From Tetracentron sinense (taxonomy: Eukaryota > Streptophyta > Magnoliopsida > Trochodendrales > Trochodendraceae): a DNA stretch of 64,000 bases. This document shows, one piece after another, positions 34,128-46,409 of the stretch. Position numbers and translations under genes: made by a program. The notes beneath the pieces are model-generated. The model did not search any database, had not been told where the DNA came from, and was given only the letters and a program-made list of their open reading frames with translations. The stretch spans positions 21,051,760 to 21,115,759 of the forward strand of contig CM026557.1 of the NCBI GenBank assembly GCA_015143295.1. Direction: 5' to 3'. Within the stretch, counting starts at the first letter, position 1. Each line of letters opens with the position of its first letter.

Positions 34128-34794
34128 ACAAATTAAATGATCGTGGCGTGGGCCAAATGTGAGGCAGCTATCCATGTGGGTCTATTAGGTGGCACCAAAC
34201 CCCGACACGTGTAGGGACATGTCATGTTGAGTATTAGGATATGTAAGATTAGCTGAGGTTTGATTGAGAAGATAAATATTATTTCTCTTCTTACTTTATT
34301 ACACCACTACTACGTATGATTCATAATCATGAAAACTACCTCAAATGTATTGGTGCAAAACGTCCGTTTCTCAATAACTATGCTCTAAAACCTTCTGCTT
34401 GTGCCCACTGTATCCCCCATATTGTTGATTTTGAGATTCATTCTCCTGAGTTGTGTGATGTGGGGTGGATATGCCCATTGCCCACTGTTTAGCTCAACCC
34501 TTAATGTTAGGCTCTATAACCCACTAACCATTGATCAGTACTAACACCATACCAAAAACAAAACCGATAACAATGCACTCGTTTTTCATCTAAATTTGTG
34601 GCAATTTTGCAATTATTTGAAAACTTTTGTAACAAAATATCTATTTTTCAAAAATTGTCATCCTGCTATGCTTTGAAAAGGGTAGTTCTATCAATGTTTT
34701 CAAGCACGCGCGGTGCTCTCATATATAAACTGTTTTATTAAGATAAAGAAGATCAGAGAAAGAAGTTTAATTTGTGAGAATTATTTTATTTAAT
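34128..34794. other. Intergenic stretch, nothing recognised
   Basis: No domain-bearing frame, repeat or element end was found between the foldback element and the next LTR-like block. Confidence 0.4.
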
Positions 34795-35272
34795 TATTGG
34801 TGTGGCCCAGATATTCCCTTGGGTTTTTGGTTTCCTAAATCAATTTGGATTCCATTATATTAATTTCAATCTTGAAGATAGTCTAACTCTTAGTTAGTGT
34901 AGGAAATATTAGAATTATTACGTAACTTTCCTTGATGGATTAGGAAAACCTAATGAGATTAAGATTTTAGACCCTCTCTCTCCACCCATATAAAGAGACT
35001 TGAAAATTAACTCATCTTAGAAAGAAATTGAAATGAGAGAGCATGTGAGTCAAGAGAGAAGACCGTTCATGTTTGCTCGTGTCTTCTAGTTTGTTGATGA
35101 ACATCAAGATAAAGAAATAGTTGGTGATTCTTCACGATGTCGCAACAAGTTAAGTATAATGAGATGTTTTAATCTTTACTTGGAATGCATGTCATTTGAA
35201 GATCCTTTTTTTTTTGTTAATTCTTTGACATAAACAAATTAATGAAAACCTATTATGGTATTAGAGCATGGT
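34795..35272 (+). mobile_element. Copia-type LTR with primer-binding site (fossil)
   Basis: An AT-rich LTR-like block contains CCCATATAAAGAG near 34985 as a promoter and GAGAGA-rich leader sequence. It ends directly before TGGTATTAGAGCATGG at 35256, which fits the usual plant copia initiator-Met primer site. No gag domain survives downstream. Confidence 0.55.
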
Positions 35273-36265
35273 TGAAAATTGCATATTTTTCCATTTAAAA
35301 AAATTGTCACCAGCCGACCACGCGCCGGATTTCGGCCACTGTTGATTGTCGGTCATCGTCTGTTGGCAACCACGGGCAATGGGGTGGTAGCTCTCTTGCC
35401 TTACTATTTTTCTATTATGTGGTTTTTGAATAGAGAAGATGATGAATAGTAATGGGTTCTCGAGATTTATTTTATTTGGGCCACTAAGTAAATTTAATTT
35501 TATGGGGGGCTATTTTGTTTAAGGCCACTCTCTGTTATCTGGTCCGCTTAATGACAATACCGACTCGTGACCTAAGGTCAACCCGTTCTGGATCTATTCG
35601 GCTCATTATAGCACCTATGCACTATTTTGATGTTTTTAGATTCATTTTAAGCCCGTTTAATTAGTGCTTGTTTTGAAGCTCTGTATGTGCTTTATGCAAT
35701 GAATATGGTATTTAACATTGTTTATAATGATTTAATATATTATGTATCTCTAAAGTATGTAGGTACTAGTGTTATTTCCTTCACATGAATGTTATTATAT
35801 TGCCTTTTCATGTTTGATTTTAAACTAATTCGGTAGCCATCAAAGTGTCTCAATTAGAAAAACCTATGAACATCAAATTGTACACTTGTATCTTATCGCC
35901 AATCTTATGAATTAAGACAATGACTTTGCAATAGAAATTTCTAATCAAGAGATTGAGGATTGACCCAAATGTGGATCATTTTTCAAATGATTATGAAATT
36001 AGATTAAGGTAATGTGGTATGTACCCCTAATCTGGACTGGAACTAAATACCCAAAGGTAATAGAACAATCAAATTACAAAATACAATACCAATTAGCCCT
36101 AGAAGGTGATGTGACTCGCTTTTTTTGAGTAAACGACTTGTATGTCACTATCTCGGCTCAAAGGAAGAATTGTGATGATACTAATAGTTTTCATCAAAAT
36201 ATGTATGTGTTGTTCTAAATTATGTATGACTTGTTTATTATTCAAAGCACTAATTAGTGAGTATT
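35273..36265. other. Intergenic stretch, nothing recognised
   Basis: A short GC-rich piece (about 35305-35390) follows the primer site and may be the remains of the element's leader. The rest is AT-rich without recognisable frames. Confidence 0.4.
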
Positions 36266-37334
36266 ATAACGACCCGGATTTTCAGAATAAAATCCTGAGG
36301 CTAAGATGATTGGTAATTAAGTATAATTAATTAAATAATAATATTTATGAATATCAAGGTTTCACTTTCCCTAATCGGAATCCATAAAACCTTGGAAAAG
36401 TGTTTGGGTGTAACCGCGGGTTCTGGTTATTAATTTCGGTGTCCGATAATTACAGGTAAAACTCAGTGTTTTTTCCTGAAAATCTCACACTGTGTATCGG
36501 TTTGCATTTCTGTACAAGTACATGTTGTGTCGGCTCCATCACGCATCGATTCTCGAAACTGCAGGGCCTCGTACGTAAGAAAGCCAGGAAATCCGTGGGT
36601 TTCAAAATTCAGTCGGTACAAAATATTTACCGATTGCCCCAATAGAAATCTTCAAACCTTAAACACCGCGTGTCGGTCGGCCGTCTAGACTACTGCCTGT
36701 CGTCTCGGCTTTATTGCAAATCAAACTGAGAAATTGCAGCATTCTTAGTTTCCAAAACCAAGAAATTTGTGGCTTTTGTCATTTTCTTTTGGACTTTGGT
36801 TTTACTGTTAAAACTCAATATTTTTCCCTGAGATTCACACAACGGATGTCAGACTGTCCCTTCTACGGTCACCTATCATTTGGTCATCATTGCATGTCAT
36901 TCGTGGAGTTACGAGGACCGTACGTGTGATAAAATTGGGAAATCGGTCAAACCAATCAACCGGTCAAATGAGCCACATCATTGTGGCCATGTGCAAGCAC
37001 ATGGGCTTGCCCATGTGGTGGCACATAAGCAAGTGGGTTGCCTATATAACGAGGGTTACCCCCCTTCATTTCTCACTCCTTCTCTTGAGAGCAGAAACTT
37101 TGTCCGAAAATTGCTAGAGAGAAAGTGAGGAGAGAGAAAGTCGAGAGAGAAAGTTGAGTAGAGAAAGAGGAGGTGTACCCTAGGGTTTATCGACATTCCC
37201 GACGCGTTGTCAACGTCCATTTTACTCCCCGGATCCTCAAAAATGTGTAGTAGGTAAAATCTCTTTCTCTCTCTTCTGTTTTCCTGTTATTTACATTATG
37301 ATTAGCCAACTTTAAACGGTCGTCATTTCGCGCT
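36266..37334 (+). mobile_element. LTR-like block starting TATAACGACCCGG (fossil, weak)
   Basis: The start resembles the TGTAACGACCC opening common to plant gypsy LTRs. A CTATATAA promoter lies at 37042-37049, followed by a GAGAGAAAG-rich leader at 37110-37170. No coding domains were seen. It runs directly into the 182-bp tandem array. Confidence 0.4.
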
Positions 37335-38172
37335 AGAAACTCAAAATCGAGTGATTTTTGACTTTTTGGAAAGATATCAAAACCTTCTTTGATGTTCATG
37401 TTGAACATTTTTCCAGATTTTAAGCTTATGTTAGGTCAAATGGCCGAAAACCAAAGTGTGGTTTGCTGTAATTCGTCCAAGGAACAGCCAAATTTAGGGA
37501 ACCCAAGTTTTGTAACCACTCATCAGAATTGAGTAATTCTTGACTTTTTGGAAATATATCGAAACCCTCTTTGATGTTCATGTTGAAATTGTTTCCAGAC
37601 TTTGAGCCTAAGTTTGGTCAAATGGCCGAAAACCAAAGTGTGGTCTATTGTAATTCATCCCAGGAACAACCAAATTTAGGGAACCCTAGTTTTGTGACCA
37701 CTAATCGGAATCGAGTGATTCTTGAATTTTTGGAAATATGTCAAAACCCTATTCGATGTTCATGTTGAACATTTTTTCAGATTTTGAACCTAAGTTAGGT
37801 CAAATGACTGAAAACCAAAGTGTGGTCTGATGTAATTCGTCCCAGGAACTGCCAACTTTAGAGAACCCTAGTTTTGTAACCAATGATCGGAATCAAGTGA
37901 TTCTTGACTTTCTGGAAAGATATCGAAATCCTATTTGATGTTCATGTTGAACATATTTCCATATTTTGAGCCTAAGTTAGATTAAATGACCGAAAATCAA
38001 AGTGTGGTCTGCTGTAATTTGTCTCAAGAACAACCAACTTTAGGGAACCCTAGTTTTTTAACCACTGATCGGAATCGAGTGATTCTTGACTTTTTGGAAA
38101 GATATCGAAACCCTCTTCGATGTTCATGTTGAACATTTTTTTCCAGATTTTGAGCTTAAGTTAGGTTAAAAT
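37335..38172. repeat. Tandem repeat array, unit about 182 bp, about 4.6 copies
   Basis: The phrase AATCGAGTGATTCTTGACTT starts new units at about 37345, 37527, 37709, 37891 and 38072. Units also share TTGATGTTCATGTTGAA, GGCCGAAAACCAAAGTGTGG and GGGAACCCTAGTTTTG. They differ from each other by several percent, so this is not a recently expanded satellite. Confidence 0.88.
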
Positions 38173-38409
38173 ATCCAAATATAGAAACTGGTCAAACTGT
38201 TTTAGGATTTCAGGAATAATTAATTTTCAGAGACTCCTTCCTTTTTTCTGTGATAATTGTCTTGGACTGTGTGATGTGTGGATGAAAAGGGTCAGAGACT
38301 CGACATGCGATGTATGAAATGGATGGGGATGTGTGGAAATTGAACAGATGACGTAGCCCTCAGTTTCGGGCTGAATAGCTCAGAATTTTGGCTCACATGG
38401 AATAATTTT
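38173..38409. other. Short unique stretch next to the right-arm inner edge
   Basis: No recognisable content. It ends at TTTTCGTGATGG, where homology to X2 and the right arm begins. Confidence 0.5.
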
Positions 38410-41281
38410 CGTGATGGAAAACACAATCATCTACTAATTTTTCTGGCTTCAAGGGGATAATTCAGATATATGGTTGGAACTTCGATCAATATCTAAGAGC
38501 CCTCTTATTTGACTGAAAGAAATTTGACGAGTAAACAGTTGGGTAGAAGAAGAAAAGAGTGGAATGTTGTGAGTAAAAAAAGGGAAAAGATCGGAATTGA
38601 CTAGTCGAACCTGTAAGAGAGAAGCCTTGCTCGTTCGATTGGTGTGCTTCGATTGCCATTCTTGTAGGTTCAAAATGCAGGATTGCGCTGGCTTGGTTTG
38701 GTACCTTAATAAGACCACCAAATTGGGTAACAACCGTAGCATGAAATTCTTGGAATTTAGTGAACACTTCATCCTTAGACTTAATAAGGTAAATCCAAGT
38801 AGCCCGAGTGTAGTCATCGATAAAAGTAACATAATAACGAAAACCATCACTAGAGGTAACCGGAGATTGATCCCAAACATCAGAATAAATAAGCTCAAAA
38901 GTAGACCGACATCTATGAATGCAAGAAGGATAAGCAGTGCAAACATGCATGTTTAGTAAGCTCACAAGTATCACTGTAAAAAGTAGATGAAGAAAATAGT
39001 TTACTAAAAGTGGGAACCAAAGAACACAAAGTCTTAGATCCAACATCCCAAAGCTTGGCATGTCATAAATGACAAATATCATGAGTAGCATCATCAAAAA
39101 AAAAATTACAGTAGCAGTAGCAGCAGTAGATGAGACATAATCAGGAGCATAATTTGTGTCAAGGTAGTACAGCCCGCCTCTTTTCACGCCTCTACCAGCA
39201 ATCTTTCTCGTAGTCAGGTCCTGAAAAAGACAATGAGAAGGATAAAACATAGCACAACACTAGAGTTTGGTAGTAAGACTACTAACTGAAAGAAGGTTAG
39301 AAGATAAATGAGGAATATGTAAAACATGAGATAAAGAGAGAGACTGAGATACAAGAATGTGTCCTACTCCTAAACAGGAGTAATGAAACCATCGGCCAAA
39401 CGAACCTTGGCAATAAGAGATGGAGTTGAATAAATGGAATAACCCTATGACTCACTAGTCATATGATCAGTAACTCCAGAATAAATAACTCAGCTAGGGG
39501 AAGAAGACGATATAATGCTACTATAGGCCGAGGGAGCATGGATACCTGAGGCAGCTAGTGAAGATGAAGCAGAAGTATCAAAATCACTCTGCATATGGTA
39601 CTCAACGTGGATCATCTTAGCAACCTGAGCTCTCAAGGACTCCAAAAGATCACTCGCATCAACTGAGGTTGCAGGTGGAGGATCAATAGCTGGAGTCGTA
39701 GCAAAATAAGTAGCAAGACGAGACTGGTAACCCTCAGGATAGCCATGCAAACAATAACAATGATCACGATCATGTCCCACTATACCACAGTGAGCATAAG
39801 GAGTAGTAAATCTGCCATGACCACGAACTCCACGACCATGACAAGCCCTAACATTTCCCCTACCACGTCTTGGAGGAGGACAAAAATTAGTAGCAAAAGC
39901 AATACGATCTAGATGGAGCATAGGAGGGGAGCTCGACCACGACCATGATGACCCCTATCATTCCCCTTACCACGTCCTGGAGGAGGATGGAAATTAGTAG
40001 CAAAGTAGTACGATCTGGATGAAGCATAGGAGGGGAGCTTGACCACGACGACCCCTATCAGTCCTGGAGGAGGACAAAAAGCATTAGCAAAGGCAGTACG
40101 ATATGGATGGAGCATAGGAGGGGAGCTCGAAGATATAACAATCCGACGACATTCCTCATTGAACACAGTGGAGTACACTGATCGAAGAGAGGGTAGAGGA
40201 GATGTGGCAAGGAGCTGAGTGTGTAACTGCTCAAATTCGACATGAAGGCCACCCAAGAAATCATAAATACGATGACACTCAATTTGCTTCGTCATAATCT
40301 TGGCAGAAGCAGCGGACAATTCAGAAAGTGGCTCATAATGGTTCAATTCTTCTAAATGACACTGCAGAGCCCCAAAATAATCAGAGATAGGCATATCCTC
40401 TTGCTGAAAATGAATAATCTCACGAGTGAGTTAATATATCCGAGCATCATTCTCTACTAAGGCATGAGTCTGAATTAGACTGTCCAAAAGCTCATGACAA
40501 TCCTTATAATGTAATTCCCGACAATTTGAGACTCCATAGAATAAAAAAATCAGCCCAAAATAATGCAATTCTCGGCATTCCAATCTCGGAAATACATGTC
40601 TCTGACTACCATCAAGATATCCCATCTTAGAATGACCCCCAATATAAAGCTCAACAGAGCTTCGCCACACAAGAAAATTATCATCATTGAATTTAATATT
40701 GGTGATAGAGTGGGCAACAGAGTCGGAAAGAGTCGGGGGAGTAAGAGTCTTAACATCCATAGGAGCATCTTAAGGGAAAACTGAAGTCACACCTCCAAGC
40801 AATCAATACCTCATCAAAAACTTATCCATATATATTATGATTACCAAAAGCAACCATCTAAGATGCTTTTATAAGAAAATCAAGCATAAAACCCCCTTTA
40901 ACAGTCAAAAAGGTAGGAAAAGGGTTGAAAAAATCATCATAGAGCATTCAAAATTTCAAATCTCTTCCAAATGGGGTAAACTCAGTTCTAAAACGATCCT
41001 TAAAAAAAACCGGTTCACCCATGACCAACAAACAACATTAAACTTGCCCCATTTGAGCGAAAAAAATTCTGAATTGAGATAATTATTTTTTATGAATTTT
41101 TCCTTCAAATCATTGTAACTTTCTCAATATTAAATTAAATCACACGATATAGGATTCTAAAATCCTCTAAAATCAAGATCTCTAAGAAATTTACCTTCGA
41201 AGAACCCAAAAAATGGCCTAGGCCATACTGCTAGAGACAGTCGTACGACTGTGACGTCACAAGGGAGCTCCTCTTTGGTTG
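38410..41281 (-). mobile_element. Copia-derived element X, mirrored X2 copy (fossil)
   Basis: Reverse complement of 20709-23590, lacking the last 285 bp or so of the X2 tail. Parts are as in X2: leader, gag, glycine/arginine repeat segment, CCHC knuckle, pre-integrase and integrase core, then tail. It is broken in a few places, most of them shared with X2, so the decay mostly predates the duplication. Confidence 0.82.
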
Positions 41282-42290
41282 TTTTTTTTATTATCGAGAA
41301 ATAGTCATACGAATTCTTTTGTCCCATTTATGATTTTTTTTTTTGATTTGTTCCAAAAATCAATAAATCATCTACATATAGACAAATGATTACTCCACAA
41401 TCATCATTATACAAATGATTACTCCACTATCACCATTATATTTGTAATATATATATATATCACTTTCATTTGTACTATATTCATGAGTTATTATCAATCC
41501 ATATAAATTTTTTTCATCTAAATCACCATTTAAGAATGTTGTTTTAACATCTATTTGGTGAATTATTAAATTATATATGGATGTTATAGAAAATAATACT
41601 CGAATTAATGTAATTCTTAATACAGGTGAATATTTATCAAAATAATCTATTCCTTTTCTTTACTTAAATCTCTTGGCTACTAATTTAATTAGCCTTATAT
41701 TTTTCTATAAATTCATCAGTTTTAAGTTTCTTTTTAAATATCCACTTACAATCTATAGTTCTAATTCTAGGATGAGGAACAAGTAATGTCCAAGTACGAT
41801 TAGACATTATTAAAACCATTTTATTTTTCACAACTTCTCTCCAAAAGATGACTCATGTGACTCAAATGCCTCCTTTAAAGAAATAGGATCATTCTCTACC
41901 ATATAGGGTAAAAGCCAGACCCAAAATCTTTAATTTTTTTTAGTTCTTTTACTCTTTTAATGTTCAATTTCAATCTCATCTGAATTAATTAATACATGAG
42001 TTTTGGAACTAAGATCATTAGTTTTATTAAGATTTTGGTTTATTAAACCCCCACTATTTTCAGAATTAAAAGGAAATTATTTTCCAAGAAATCTGCTTCC
42101 TTTGATACAATTATAACATTATTTTTAATGTTTAAAAGTCTATATGTTTTACTAGTTAATCGCATAACCAGTAAAAGTACATCTCCTAGTGTAGGACCTA
42201 ATTTAATTATTTTAGGATAATTAAATCTAACCATTGCTTAGCATTCCTATGTTCTGAAATAATTTAAATTTGGCTTTCTATCTTTCCATA
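41282..42290 (-). mobile_element. Copia pol fossil, mirrored copy
   Basis: Reverse complement of 19690-20708 with the same integrase-end and reverse transcriptase landmarks (MVRFNYPKIIKLGP near 42195-42234). Heavily decayed in both arms. Confidence 0.75.
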
Positions 42291-43695
42291 TTTCATATTA
42301 TGTCTTACATTATCTCCTTTATTTAGAGATAAGTGTACACTAGTATTAAAAATACAGTTTCATTTAGACCTTGAATTTTTAACTCTCATTATTTTTAGAA
42401 TTAAAATGAAAATGATTTTTTATTTTTTAAATCACATTTTATAAATTCTAATTTTCACATTATTATCAAGATCTAAATTATATGTGTCTTATTGTTTATA
42501 TTAATAAAGACACATCTCCTTAATTCATATCTTAATTTTGTTATTTTAAGATTATTTAGTCTTACTATAGCTAAACAATCACATATCTTAAAATAACTAA
42601 AATTAAGTTACCTCTTCAATTTCATATAATCGGTCAATTTCTTTTACTTGTGTCCAATCATTCATAGCTATTGCAATTTTATCAAGTCATATAATCATAT
42701 ATGATATTAAAATATAACATGTAATTTCACAAGTAAATTAACTGATAATAAAAAATTAGAGTTTCAAAAATCTGACCGTTCATTGGAAGTATTACCGAGG
42801 CGTGTGCATCTGCTACTGTGTTCTCCACATCTTCATGAGCATGCCAATTTTGACAGATAAAAGTCGAACTTATATGACTCCAATAACAAAGAAAACGCAA
42901 AGTCCATACACTAACATTGTGTATGCTTGAGACGGCAAAAGCTTAGCTTGGCTTGGCTCATCTCAACACGGTTTGGATGAATCATATATCATAAATGAAC
43001 ATCATGCCATCATGTGTTCACATCATGCCATGCTCATTTCTTTTACGTTTCTTTCGAACGTTCCCTTTTCAAAGCAATTGTAAGGCTCCCAAAAAAAAAA
43101 AAAAAAGGTAATCCGGAAGAAGATTCAATGCACGTTACCCAAGTCTCCTTTGATAAGAAAGTAATTGTGCATGCCCCAACATGGTAAGATCTTTCACATT
43201 CTCATCTTTTACCGTTTCACCTTGTGAAAATGTAGCTAAACAATATGTGGCTTCTTGCTCGTCGTGCCTGTCCAAAGGTGAAGCCGGCGAAGGAACGTGG
43301 CGCTACCCCAGATCCTGACCGGTTTCCGGCACAATCTAATGAATCAGCATCCGTTCCAAAAACAGAAACGCACGACACCACGCGTTCACACTATATCACG
43401 CTTTCACACTATATCAACCAAGTGTGTGCCCACCACACTAAGGAAACTTATAAAAAATATCTTACTTTCCCTTTTCTGTTAAGACAGAATATTAACCAAC
43501 TTTTCCTTCCCAAGCTACGCTTTTGATCTGCAAAAGAAAACAAAACCAAACCGACCCTCTTTCTCCACCAAAACCGTTGGCAATCAAACAGTCCAAACCA
43601 TGACTTTTCTTCAAGCTACTGTGGTGATCCAACCTCAATTAGCCGTTTGCTCCAAAGCTTTTCTATAGACCCGAATCTCTATTTATTTCCTCCTC

Positions 43696-43944
43696 TCACA
43701 TTTTTTTTTCAAAAAAATATATTACGGCCTTTAAACAGCCGTGAATGTTGTAGCTGGTGGCCGCTTCGGTATTCAACAGGGAAGAAAACAAAAACAACAA
43801 AAAATTGTGTCTATCCTCAACCCGGGCATGACAACAGACCCACCATGCCGGGTTCGTGGATCTGGCAGATTCAGCGGCTCTTAAAGCATTCTGGTTCATC
43901 ACGATCTTCATGACCGCCTCGAACTTGGAAGCTAGCAATTTCAT
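43696..43944 (-). CDS. Hypothetical 82-residue open frame, mirrored copy, not recognised
   Basis: Protein identical to that at 18080-18328. The upstream retroelement-leader-like block is mirrored at about 43945-44470. No family recognised; most likely a retroelement relic or a chance frame. Confidence 0.2.
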   Translation of the reverse strand: MKLLASKFEAVMKIVMNQNALRAAESARSTNPAWWVCCHARVEDRHNFLLFLFSSLLNTEAATSYNIHGCLKAVIYFFEKKM

Positions 43945-44826
43945 ACGCCCTTTTCATTGCAAAGATTTTGGATAGGCGATTTAGTAATCGACGATCAGAA
44001 TTGTCTTAAAATTGTTGTTCCCTTAGGGGTAAATTACCTATAATCGCTATCCAAAATTACTGTCTCTAAAGAATTCGAACAGTTAATCAATCTTTATTCC
44101 AGAAATTCCTGCACTTGAAAATGATTAGAAAATTGGTAGCTCGTGTGAAGTGAGGCGCGGATCACGTCGCTCTTTTTAAGACATTTCGCACCCCCCACAG
44201 ATGCATTGGGTTGCTAGACACGATACCTCCAAGATACAACAGTTTCACGCAAATCTATCCCTGACTATAAGCGTGCATAACTTATAGTCGCACACTTACT
44301 TTGTTTCTTACCTAGCAATCTCTCAAAAGAAAAATTCTCAAACATAAGAAAACATAATAGTAGAGAAAACATTTTCTAATATTCTTCTTTCAATAGAAGG
44401 GAAAATACGTAGTATATATAAAAAACTAAAGCTGTCACATTAGTGACTAATAATTGTGACAATAAACCTTTGAAACGTTTCATACTATTAAGGCCTTAAA
44501 TGGCTATAATAAAATTAAATAAATTAATATTTAATTTCTTTTATTTAATTAATTTTGAATCATAATCACCTAAAGGTACAATACAGTCCATGGGCAAACC
44601 GAAAAGAAAAAGAACAAAATAAATGAAACAACCCATGAGGAGTTTTTGGCATGAAATGGTGTGACCTGATAGTTAAAACATTACATAAAACCTCTTTGTA
44701 AAATAGATTAACAGAAGTTCAATCTATGAAAAGCATAGTCCAATAAGTAGGCTGTAGGCAGAGAGACAGAGGGAAAATCACACACTCAAGAGTTGCTTCG
44801 ACAGGGATTTACCTGATTAAACATTA

Positions 44827-44995
44827 GGGAAATGCTTTTGAGACCGCAAGATGGCCGAGACCACCGAGACCGTGCACATATGCTCGTGATTTCAGGTGGG
44901 GCCCACCATGTGAATGAGGGCCCCACCTGAAATCCCTTGCATTCGTGCAAGGTCTCGGTGGTCTCGGCCCTTTCACGGTCTCAGTAGCAATGTCC
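44827..44995. mobile_element. Palindromic MITE, mirrored copy, with 9-bp target duplication
   Basis: TAAACATTA flanks both sides (44818-44826 and 44996-45004). Same length (169 bp) as the left-arm copy. Being in the same place in both arms, it was inserted before the duplication. Confidence 0.85.
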
Positions 44996-45516
44996 TAAAC
45001 ATTATGCTCATCTGATCTATTTATCAGATGGCTATGACCATTGGTTCAGCTCAGTGATGCTTTAGTATGTCATACCTCTTCTAAGCATGTTAATAAGATG
45101 TTCACAGTTATAGAGCCAAGTGAAATGCCAAAGGTATTGATTGACTCGACATTCTAGTGAAGCCTCAACTTTTTGTTAACTTTGGATTTATTTTTGTCCT
45201 TCTCCGATTACGGGTTATTAAATTTTACGCCTTGATCAACCCAGAGGTAACACAGAGAAGCATCCATGCAAATAACAGAAAATAATGGAAAGAGTAACAA
45301 ATTGAACTTTATTAAAAATAGAATGAAAACAACCATCCCCAAACTTGTATTACAATGCCGCAATTACAGAAAAATCAATTTCAGACCCAATAAAGAACAT
45401 ATAGAAACCCTAAAAATCTTAAATCTCAAGACTTCCAGGTGAAAATTCATCTACACCCATAAAAAAAATATAATATGAAGAAAAAAGTATACCCAGAAAA
45501 GGGGCCAAAAAATGGA

Positions 45517-46209
45517 TCAACTGAGTAGGCTAAGGAGTTCATCTACATCAAACATGAAATCAGGATCACATTCTTCTTCCGGATAATGAATTGTGGATTC
45601 TATTCTCTCTTCCATCACGGACCTTTGGCTGCTTGTGCTTGCCCCATCCATAACAGAGCCGCTTTGGCTCCTCGTGCTTGCCCCATCCATAACAGAGCCC
45701 ATCGAAAGCTGCCTCAGCACATTTTCCTTGAGTTTCACCAAAGCTGAGATGATTATCTGCAGCTGTTCAATATCATCGATGCTCTCCATATACTTGTTCC
45801 ACCGGAACTTTCTCTCAGATTGCTGCAGCTGATTCTCTAAAATAAAGCTGGTATCTTTCTTGGACTCATCTGTTGTATCATTTCCAACAGCTCCACCGAA
45901 ATGATCAAGTAGGGTTTCGCCATTATCACATACGGATTGCTCTAAAAGGAAGCTGGTATCTTTCTTGGACCCCTCTGTTCTATCATTTCCAACAACTCCA
46001 CCGAAGTGATCAATTAGGGTTTCAACTGACGATTCGCCGAACGTGAAAGGCTTTCCAGCAGGAGAGAATACTACCATTGCGATCTGAGCGCCTGAGAGAG
46101 TGCATAGATCCTTCGCCTTCTTAAATAGACCTTTACGGCGCTTTGAGAAGCATACTTGAAGCTTATGCTTGTCCTCAATCTTCTCCATCTTAAGTTTCTG
46201 ACGCCCCAT
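45517..46209 (-). CDS. Type I (M-alpha, AGL62/AGL29-like) MADS-box transcription factor, intact
   Basis: Single-exon frame of 230 residues. Residues 1-58 are the MADS domain: MGRQKLKMEKIEDK, then [16 protein letters not shown] and [23 protein letters not shown] and the lack of introns or a K domain point to type I M-alpha, whose members act in the nucleus, often in female gametophyte or endosperm. Two internal duplications are visible: residues 63-90 and 98-125 share ETLxDHFGGxVGND and SKKDTSF (105-bp period), and [12 protein letters not shown] occurs twice (39-bp period). A coiled-coil-like stretch follows the first, and the C-terminus is acidic ([15 protein letters not shown]). The start lies in good context about 190 bp below a TATA-like box. 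The AATAAA signal is at 45308-45313 on the opposite strand. It faces away from CRTISO. Confidence 0.88.
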   Translation of the reverse strand: MGRQKLKMEKIEDKHKLQVCFSKRRKGLFKKAKDLCTLSGAQIAMVVFSPAGKPFTFGESSVETLIDHFGGVVGNDRTEGSKKDTSFLLEQSVCDNGETLLDHFGGAVGNDTTDESKKDTSFILENQLQQSERKFRWNKYMESIDDIEQLQIIISALVKLKENVLRQLSMGSVMDGASTRSQSGSVMDGASTSSQRSVMEERIESTIHYPEEECDPDFMFDVDELLSLLS

Positions 46210-46395
46210 TGCAAATTCACAGAGAACGAAGATAAAGAAGAACTAGGATTGAGTTTTTGCAGAGAACGAACAACAATAGAGAATCAGAAAAGTTAGGGTT
46301 ACAGAGAAGGAAAAGAAAGCATTAGGGTTTTTTTGCAGAGAACGAACGGGAAGGAAGAATTAGGGACGTTGGGATTTTTCGGTCCTTGTTTTGGC

Positions 46396-46405
46396 TATAA
46401 ATAGA
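46396..46405 (-). promoter_or_regulatory. TATA-like box of the MADS-box gene
   Basis: The palindromic CTATAAATAG, read as CTATTTATAG on the minus strand, lies about 190 bp before the ATG. The leader between them twice contains TTTTTGCAGAGAACGAAC. The left-arm truncated copy lacks this promoter. Confidence 0.5.
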
Positions 46406-46409
46406 CTAA

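Noticed and set aside
37335-38172. CRISPR-like array
   Set aside because: Units are about 182 bp without short unique spacers, and this is plant nuclear DNA. It is an ordinary tandem repeat.
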